A stretch of 18,613 nt of DNA from Omnitrophica bacterium RBG_13_46_9. Lineage in GTDB: Bacteria > Omnitrophota > Gorgyraeia > JABMRN01 > RBG-13-46-9. Each line of letters opens with the position of its first letter. Position 1 is the stretch's first letter. The position numbers were made by a program, and so were the translations under genes. The notes beneath the pieces are model-generated. The model was given only the letters and a program-made list of their open reading frames with translations, was not told the origin of the DNA and did not search any database. Of this stretch, positions 13,760-18,613 are shown piece by piece. The DNA lies in assembly GCA_001804045.1 (NCBI GenBank), contig MHFD01000007.1:5519-24131 (forward strand), given 5' to 3'.

Positions 13760-14644
13760 ATGAATCAAAAAATGAAACTCGGTATACCAAAAGGGAGTTT
13801 GCAACAGGCTACGGTGAGCTTATTTAAGAAAGCGGGATTCAATATATCAATAAACGAGCGTTCCTACGTGCCGTCTATAGACGATTCGGATCTGGAGCTA
13901 TACCTGTTGAGGGCTCAGGAGATGCCCGAGTATGTTTATGAGGGCGCCCTGGACTGCGGGATCACCGGAGAGGATTGGGTAAAAGAACGCGGTGTATCCG
14001 ATAAAATAAAGGTGGTCACGGATTTAGTGTATGCCAAGCAGGGCCTCAGTCATGTAAGATGGGTTGTAGCCGTACCGGAAGATTCAGCCATAAAGAACGT
14101 CAATGACTTAAATGGTAAACGGGTCGCAACCGAACTTTTAAACGTAACGAAAGATTATCTCAGAAAAAAGAAGGTGAAGGCCGACGTCGATTTCAGCTGG
14201 GGGGCCACCGAGGTAAAAGTAAGAGTGGGATTGGCGGATGCCATAGTCGAGCTTACGGAAACGGGGTCCAGCCTGCGGGCGAACAGGCTTAAAGAAATAG
14301 CCACGGTATGCGAGTCAAAAACTCAATTTATAAGCAATAAAGACGCCTGGACGGATAAATGGAAGAAGGCCAAGATGGAAAACATATCCCTTCTTTTAAA
14401 TGGCGCATTGCTGGCTGAAGGAAAAGTGGGCCTGAAGATGAATGTCGCGAAAAAAGATTTAAAGAAGATCCTGAACATACTTCCGGCCATGAAAAATCCG
14501 ACCATATCGGAATTGAGCAATAAAGACTGGTGCGACGTCGATACGATTGTGGATGAGAGCCTGGCAAAGAAACTGATCCCTAACCTGAAAAAAGCGGGTG
14601 CCCAGGGTATAATCGAATATCCGTTGAATAAGGTCATATATTAG
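13760..14644 (+). CDS. hisG: ATP phosphoribosyltransferase, long form
   Basis: HisG condenses ATP and PRPP in the first, feedback-controlled step of histidine synthesis. The 294-aa product is the long form: two periplasmic-binding-like catalytic domains (KLGIPKGSLQQATVSLFKKAGF from residue 6; ALDCGITGEDWVKE near 68-81; ADAIVELTETGSSLRANRLK near 155-174, the PRPP site) and a C-terminal ACT-like regulatory domain from about 215. It therefore needs no HisZ partner and should bind histidine. The start at 13760 follows GAAGGG at about 11 nt; a second ATG at residue 5 is an alternative. No other his gene is present. The TAG stop codon is already part of the CTAG-rich palindrome that follows. Confidence 0.97.
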   Translation: MNQKMKLGIPKGSLQQATVSLFKKAGFNISINERSYVPSIDDSDLELYLLRAQEMPEYVYEGALDCGITGEDWVKERGVSDKIKVVTDLVYAKQGLSHVRWVVAVPEDSAIKNVNDLNGKRVATELLNVTKDYLRKKKVKADVDFSWGATEVKVRVGLADAIVELTETGSSLRANRLKEIATVCESKTQFISNKDAWTDKWKKAKMENISLLLNGALLAEGKVGLKMNVAKKDLKKILNILPAMKNPTISELSNKDWCDVDTIVDESLAKKLIPNLKKAGAQGIIEYPLNKVIY

Positions 14645-14720
14645 CGTCTAGCGATTAGCGACTAAAAACACATATCGCGGCGCTATTAAAAAACTAGACG
14701 CTAATCGCTAGCTAGACGCT
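14643..14720 (+). repeat. CTAG-rich palindrome filling the hisG-microprotein gap
   Basis: AGCGT (14643-14647) and CTAGCGATTAGCG (14648-14660) pair perfectly with CGCTAATCGCTAG (14699-14711) and ACGCT (14716-14720), leaving only a four-base CTAG bulge: 18 base pairs around a 38-nt loop. The words are the same as in the 53-bp array before nrdR (GTCTAG, CGATTAG). The left arm begins inside the hisG stop codon, and the right arm ends 6 bp before the Shine-Dalgarno sequence of the microprotein gene. No U-run follows. It may act as an mRNA stabiliser or processing site; this is inference. Confidence 0.85.
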
Positions 14721-14740
14721 AGAAAAAAGGAGGAGAAAAG

Positions 14741-14836
14741 ATGCCTTGCGGGCGAAAAAGAAAAAGACACAAGATAAAGACACACAAAAGAAAGAAAAGA
14801 CTAAGAAGAGACAGGCACAAGAAAAGAAATAGGTAA
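14741..14836 (+). CDS. 31-aa very basic microprotein, AURKAIP1/COX24 (bS22-like) type
   Basis: An ATG at 14741 is preceded at 7 nt by a perfect AAGGAGG (14727-14733), the best ribosome site in the window, so this short frame is very probably a real, strongly translated gene. Of 31 residues, 19 are Lys or Arg and three are His; the core reads KIKTHKRKKRLRRDRHKKR. The spacing of KxH and RH within Lys/Arg runs resembles the COX24/AURKAIP1 domain (PF08213) seen in mitochondrial mS38 and in mycobacterial bS22, where it sits in the small ribosomal subunit. Ribosome binding is therefore the likely role, inferred from resemblance only. Only 7 bp separate it from the TPR gene. Unusually it has MPCGRKRK at the start instead of the SVIKKRRKRM-like opening I recall. 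Confidence 0.7.
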   Translation: MPCGRKRKRHKIKTHKRKKRLRRDRHKKRNR

Positions 14837-14843
14837 TTAATAC

Positions 14844-16358
14844 GTGGCTTTTAAACACTCTGTTTTACTCCTTTGTATAGTTTTATTTTTCAGCTTTCCA
14901 TCAGGCGAGTCTTGTGGGGTTAACGAAGCCCCGGCTGGCTCTCATGATGAATTTTTAAATAAGGCCGCAAAACAGAAAGAAAGGTTCTTTCGGGGACCCG
15001 CAGAAAGCGGAGCTTCAACCGATAAAGACAGACAGAGTAAAGCCCTTGCCCATTATACAATGGGCATTATTTATGACAAGAGAGGAAATCCGAGTCTTTC
15101 TATCCAGGAGTACAAAAATAGCCTGAGATATAATCCCCGGTCCGTCTTGACCCGCTTAAGATTGGGGGTGGATTATCTGAGTTTGGGGGAGGACAAGAAA
15201 GCTGCCAAGGAATTTGAATTTGTAGAAAAAATAGATCCTCAGAATTCACAGGCGCGCTTTCTTTTGGCTCTTATACACGCTTCCCGCGGGAATTTTATTG
15301 AGGCTCAGAAGGAATATGAGAAGATAATCGAATATAGCCCCGACGATTTGAAAGCATTGTCATCATTGGCGGATATTTTTGTAGTGCAGGAAAAGATGGA
15401 GGAGGCTGTTCTGGTATACAAGAAACTTCTTGAGAAAGAGCCGCAAAACCCTATCCTGCATTTCAATCTGGGCATTATATATCACCGATTGAAAAGGCCC
15501 GCCGAGTCCATAAGAGAGATGGAAAGGACCTTGGAGCTGGATCCGGAGTTCCTGGACGCCCACATAAGCCTCGGTGTTTTGCTTGAGGCAGAAAAAAAAT
15601 TTGAAAAAGCGATAGAAAGCTACAAAAACACTCTGAAGATAGATCCGCTAAACGCGGGTATCTATATGCGCCTCGCCCGCTTATATTCCGAGACAGGAAA
15701 AACGGAAGATGCCATTAAGCAGTATAAAATTGCCATCAGCATAGCCCCTGCGGACGCGGATAGATATATTTTACTTAGCTATATCTACGCGAGGGATAAA
15801 AGGTACAAAGAAGCCCTGGACGTTTTAAAGGATGCTTTGGCAGTGGACCCGGAAAGCGCGGACGTATATTTCTACAGAGGGGTTGTTTACGAAAGAATGT
15901 CCTCCGAAGACAGACCTGTACCGGCCGAAGAGGACAGGAAGATGGCGATAGAGAATTTCAGAAAAGCCATCAATCTTGATCCTGCATCGGCAGAGGCGTA
16001 TAATTACCTCGGCTATATGCTGGCTGAAGACGGAGCGGATCTGGATGAAGCCGTTGGTCTTGTAAAAAAGGCCCTGGAGATAGATCCAAATAACGGCGCT
16101 TATATAGATAGTCTGGGATGGGCGTATTTCAAAAAAGGCATGGTCGACGAAGCCATCGGGGAACTTGAAAGGGCCGCCGAGATCGAAAAAGACGACCCGA
16201 CGATAAGAGACCACTTGGGCGACGTTTATTTTACCAAAGGCCTCATCCTCAAAGCAAGGGCGCAATGGGAAAAGTCGTTGGAACTTAAACCCGACCAGGA
16301 TAAAGTAAGGGCAAAGATCGAAGGGTTGCTTGACAAAGAGGAAATTTACGATAGATGA
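14844..16358 (+). CDS. Exported tetratricopeptide-repeat protein (12 TPRs)
   Basis: Starts at GTG 14844, seven bases after the microprotein stop, with AGG at 14831-14833 as a weak ribosome site, so translation is probably coupled. Residues 1-23 form a signal peptide (hydrophobic VLLLCIVLFFSF). A Cys at 24 follows, but GESC is not a proper lipobox, so a lipoprotein is uncertain. About residues 67-486 are twelve consecutive TPRs, each with the usual W/L-G-Y-A-P pattern (ALAHYTMGIIYDKRG, NLGIIYHRLKRPAESI, YLGYMLAEDGADLDEAV, SLGWAYFKKGMVDEAI); one has a ten-residue insertion. The last repeats resemble the LbcA-type proteins that hold a periplasmic C-terminal protease. Role: protein scaffold in the envelope; partner unknown. 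Confidence 0.85.
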   Translation: MAFKHSVLLLCIVLFFSFPSGESCGVNEAPAGSHDEFLNKAAKQKERFFRGPAESGASTDKDRQSKALAHYTMGIIYDKRGNPSLSIQEYKNSLRYNPRSVLTRLRLGVDYLSLGEDKKAAKEFEFVEKIDPQNSQARFLLALIHASRGNFIEAQKEYEKIIEYSPDDLKALSSLADIFVVQEKMEEAVLVYKKLLEKEPQNPILHFNLGIIYHRLKRPAESIREMERTLELDPEFLDAHISLGVLLEAEKKFEKAIESYKNTLKIDPLNAGIYMRLARLYSETGKTEDAIKQYKIAISIAPADADRYILLSYIYARDKRYKEALDVLKDALAVDPESADVYFYRGVVYERMSSEDRPVPAEEDRKMAIENFRKAINLDPASAEAYNYLGYMLAEDGADLDEAVGLVKKALEIDPNNGAYIDSLGWAYFKKGMVDEAIGELERAAEIEKDDPTIRDHLGDVYFTKGLILKARAQWEKSLELKPDQDKVRAKIEGLLDKEEIYDR

Positions 16359-16385
16359 GCGCGCAGGCTTGTTTTTTGCTTTAGT

Positions 16386-16425
16386 GCGCGGTTAGCGTTC
16401 TGGTATCCGCATAAGCGCCTTTTTT
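16386..16425 (+). terminator. Probable rho-independent terminator after the TPR gene
   Basis: GCGC (16386-16389), TTA (16392-16394) and GCG (16395-16397) pair with CGC (16408-16410), TAA (16412-16414) and GCGC (16415-16418), with a GG bulge and a single bulged A. A run of six T follows at 16420-16425. The stem is interrupted, so efficiency is uncertain. It lies 28 bp after the TPR stop and would end the hisG-TPR transcript. Confidence 0.45.
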
Positions 16426-16476
16426 AATTATAAGTTATCGTCAAAAATCATTGATTACGGGGGAATAAGGAGCGAT

Positions 16477-17316
16477 ATGCAGAAAAGACATCCGGACATA
16501 AAAGAACTCAAGAGAAAAGCAATACAGATCAGAAAAGATGTGTTGACCATGCTCGAGAAAGCGAAAAGCGGCCATACGGGCGGCAGCCTGTCACTGGTGG
16601 AAATCCTCGTGGCCCTGTACTACTATAGAGTAAGATTTGATCCAAAAAACCCGTCCTGGCGCGAACGTGACAAAGTCGTACTGTCTAAGGGGCATGGCTG
16701 CCCTGCTCTCTATGCGGTTCTGGCGGATGTCGGTTATTTTCCCCGGGAAGAACTCTGGAGTTTACGTAAGCTCGGCTCCAGACTCCAAGGTCACCCTCAG
16801 CTTGGTCTTCCGGGAGTGGAGATATCGAGCGGTTCTTTGGGGCAGGGTCTTTCTCTGGCCAATGGCATGGCACTTGCCGATAAGATGGACGGCGTTAGAT
16901 CAAAGATCTACTGCATTATGGGTGACGGCGAGACAAACGAAGGCCAAATATGGGAGGCGGCGATGACGGCCAGCCACTATAAGCTGGACAATGTCTGCGG
17001 CATAATCGATTTTAACAAGATGCAGATAGACGGATTCTGCTGTGATGTCAAAGGGCTTGAGCCTTATTCCAAAAAATGGCAGGATTTTGGCTGGTATGCG
17101 ACAGAAGCCGATGGCCATGATCTGGAGCGGCTTATCGACGGTTTGGACGAAGTTGATACGGTTGCGGGCAAGCCCCAGGTCATTATAGCCCATACGGTAA
17201 AAGGCAAGGGGGTGTCTTTTGTGGAGAATCAGGTTAAGTGGCACGGAGTAGCCCCCAAAAAAGAGGAACTTGAAAAAGCGCTGAAAGAACTGGACGCTCA
17301 GCTGGAAAAACTTTAA
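16477..17316 (+). CDS. Transketolase, N-terminal (thiamine-diphosphate) subunit
   Basis: A stand-alone 279-aa transketolase N-subunit, as in archaea and many anaerobic bacteria, where the full enzyme is split in two. It moves two-carbon units between sugar phosphates in the non-oxidative pentose phosphate pathway. Visible are KSGHTGGSLSLVEILVALYY near 30-49, KGHGCPALYAVL near 72-83, and EISSGSLGQGLSLANGMAL. The ThDP motif runs from GDGETNEGQ to DFNKMQIDG (about 149-187), and HTVKGKGVSF follows near 240-249. AAGGAG (16467-16472) lies 4 nt before the ATG. The partner C-subunit (Pyr and C-terminal domains) normally follows directly, but it is absent: next is an intergenic palindrome and then ftsH. 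Confidence 0.94.
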   Translation: MQKRHPDIKELKRKAIQIRKDVLTMLEKAKSGHTGGSLSLVEILVALYYYRVRFDPKNPSWRERDKVVLSKGHGCPALYAVLADVGYFPREELWSLRKLGSRLQGHPQLGLPGVEISSGSLGQGLSLANGMALADKMDGVRSKIYCIMGDGETNEGQIWEAAMTASHYKLDNVCGIIDFNKMQIDGFCCDVKGLEPYSKKWQDFGWYATEADGHDLERLIDGLDEVDTVAGKPQVIIAHTVKGKGVSFVENQVKWHGVAPKKEELEKALKELDAQLEKL

Positions 17317-17326
17317 ATGGAAAAAC

Positions 17327-17366
17327 TTAACGCGAAACCTCTCGGTATTTACGTAAATCCGCGTTA
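17327..17366. repeat. Nested palindromes after the transketolase gene
   Basis: TAACGCG (17328-17334) pairs with CGCGTTA (17360-17366). Inside it lies a perfect 12-bp palindrome, ATTTACGTAAAT (17347-17358). It begins 11 bp after the transketolase stop. No U-run follows, so it is no classical terminator. It could be an operator; no regulator is known. Confidence 0.45.
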
Positions 17367-17463
17367 GATATACGAAACCGGATTAATTAAAAGAGTTCTG
17401 AAAGGGACTGATAAACGCTTTTGAAGTATTTGATAAGTAGCCGGAACCGGAAGCGACAACGCA

Positions 17464-17489
17464 GAAACCGGATTGCCTTTACCGGTTTC
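17464..17489 (+). promoter_or_regulatory. Hairpin upstream of ftsH
   Basis: GAAACCGG (17464-17471) pairs perfectly with CCGGTTTC (17482-17489) around a 10-nt loop. The left arm with three further bases (GAAACCGGATT) occurs also at 17374-17384, and related CCGGAACCGG words lie between. The hairpin ends 22 bp before the ftsH ribosome site AGGAG (17511-17515). A weak terminator or a translation-control element are both possible. Confidence 0.4.
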
Positions 17490-17521
17490 AGGTTACTTTT
17501 ATAAAAAAGTAGGAGAGAGAT

Positions 17522-18613
17522 ATGCTAAACCGAAGATTCATGATGTATTTCAAGATGTATAAAGTCTATATCGTTGTCATATCCTTGATATTGATTCTTG
17601 TGGTGCTTTCTGTCATAGGACTTCGCAGCCTTGAGTCTTTCTATAGAAAGATGACGCTTGCCACTATGCCCCTTCAATTTTTAATGGCGGGCATTCACGC
17701 AGCCATCTTTGTTTTTATGTACCTGGTGTTTCTGAGAGGCGGTTTCGCAAAATTGGATAAAGCGCCGATCAAAGGAAAGGACGTGGATGTCGGCTGGAAA
17801 GACGTTATAGGCATGGAAGCGGCCAAGCAGGAGGCGTGGGAGGTCGTGCAATTGATAAGGGACAGGGCAAAGCTTAAAGCGATCGGCGGAAAAGTAATAA
17901 AAGGGATCCTTATGATAGGGCCTCCCGGTTGCGGGAAGACATATCTTGCCAAGGCCATAGCCACGGAAGCGAGGCTCCCTTTTATCTCGATGTCGGGAAG
18001 CGAATTTGTGGAAATTTTTGTCGGTGTCGGCGCAGCCAGGGTCAGGAAATTATTTCATAAAGCAAGGGACCTCGCCTACGGTTACGGGGGATGCATCATA
18101 TTTATAGACGAAATCGACGCTGTCGGCAGATCGAGGTCGTTCAGTTATCTTGGCGGACAGGAGACAAATACGACCCAGAATCAGCTTCTGGCGGAACTCG
18201 ACGGCCTTAAGGAGAAAAGTTACAACGTGGTGGTGATCGCGGCGACAAACGCGCCCGAAGAGACGCTTGACCCGGCGCTAAAGAGACCCGGCAGATTCGA
18301 TAGAATGATATATATCACTCTCCCCAGCCTGGAAGAGAGAGAGGGGATCTTCAGGTATTATCTGTCCAAAGTGAAGGTTGAAGATAACCTTGACGTCGGA
18401 AGGCTGGCCAGGCGCGCCGTGGAGAAGACGCCCGCGGATATAGCAAACCTTGTAAAAGAGTCGGCTCTTATAACGGCACGCAGAAAAAAAACAAAGATAG
18501 GCTGGGATGAGATAAGCGAGGCATTCGAAAGAATAGAACTCGGCATCAAACACCCTCTTACGCTGACGGTAAGGGAAAAGGAGATGACCGCTTACCACGA
18601 ATCGGGTCACCTT
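17522..18613 (+). CDS. ftsH: FtsH-like membrane AAA+ zinc metalloprotease (5' part, runs off the window)
   Basis: FtsH unfolds and degrades membrane and regulatory proteins at the inner membrane. The 364 codons seen begin at ATG 17522 after AGGAG. Two membrane segments (about 15-34 and 53-71) are linked by only some 18 residues, whereas E. coli FtsH has a folded periplasmic domain of roughly 70. The AAA+ module carries Walker A GPPGCGKT (133-140), the pore motif FVGVG, Walker B IIFIDE (192-197) and the second region of homology ending ALKRPGRFDR with both arginine fingers. The zinc motif HESGH (359-363) is just included before the edge, so the protease part is probably intact. The family HDEREQTLNQ segment is altered to GQETNTTQNQ. 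It may be a divergent paralogue. Confidence 0.93.
   Translation, partial: MLNRRFMMYFKMYKVYIVVISLILILVVLSVIGLRSLESFYRKMTLATMPLQFLMAGIHAAIFVFMYLVFLRGGFAKLDKAPIKGKDVDVGWKDVIGMEAAKQEAWEVVQLIRDRAKLKAIGGKVIKGILMIGPPGCGKTYLAKAIATEARLPFISMSGSEFVEIFVGVGAARVRKLFHKARDLAYGYGGCIIFIDEIDAVGRSRSFSYLGGQETNTTQNQLLAELDGLKEKSYNVVVIAATNAPEETLDPALKRPGRFDRMIYITLPSLEEREGIFRYYLSKVKVEDNLDVGRLARRAVEKTPADIANLVKESALITARRKKTKIGWDEISEAFERIELGIKHPLTLTVREKEMTAYHESGHL

Noticed and set aside
17317..17367. 16-codon frame directly after the transketolase stop (MEKLNAKPLG...)
   Set aside because: Too short, no ribosome site of its own, no match to the start of a transketolase C-subunit, and it lies in a palindrome.

Overview
The window looks like a chromosomal stretch from an uncultivated, Gram-negative-type bacterium. 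Several features suggest this: heavy use of AUA (Ile) and AGA/AGG (Arg) codons, a membrane-anchored SurA/PpiD-like periplasmic chaperone, a split (two-subunit) transketolase, an exported TPR protein and a divergent FtsH. The gene mix and style remind me of Omnitrophota (OP3) or another deep PVC-side lineage, but that is an inference of low to moderate confidence. I see no rRNA, tRNA, CRISPR array, transposase or phage gene.

Layout. 1-420: a mosaic of 10-11 bp words without a gene. 440-607: a possible 55-aa orphan gene. 881-6330: a purine biosynthesis run (purB, purC, purM, purD, purE) behind a strong sigma70-type promoter. 6381-9771: tsaC/ywlC, a ywlE-like phosphatase, rpiB, glyA and a dCMP deaminase, an order known in part from Bacillus (ywlC-ywlE-rpiB-glyA); nrdR follows at 9968. 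10429-11892 (minus): a PpiD-like protein with its own promoter. 12070-13274: a CYTH-domain protein overlapping a class II aldolase. 13760-14644: hisG. 14741-14836: a 31-aa, extremely basic microprotein with a perfect Shine-Dalgarno sequence, resembling the AURKAIP1/COX24 (bS22-like) ribosomal peptide family. 14844-16358: an exported 12-TPR protein. 16477-17316: transketolase N-terminal subunit. 17522-end: the 5' part of an FtsH-like AAA+ metalloprotease.

How the genes fit together: the left two thirds are nucleotide and one-carbon metabolism. PurD/M/E/C/B act in IMP synthesis, GlyA supplies one-carbon units and glycine, RpiB and transketolase feed ribose-5-phosphate, and dCMP deaminase and NrdR act on deoxynucleotide supply. 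HisG draws on the same PRPP and ATP pool. The right third is envelope and protein quality control (PpiD-like, TPR, FtsH-like).

The most unusual content is between genes. Three intergenic regions are filled by three unrelated repeat families, each built of short words: 10-11 bp words at 1-400; CTAG-rich 53-bp hairpin units in tandem before nrdR, with a related 18-bp-stem palindrome filling the hisG-microprotein gap; and a ~194-bp imperfect palindrome flanked by 16-bp direct repeats before hisG. The last looks like a small non-autonomous mobile element. These repeats and the microprotein are the best candidates for something undescribed.
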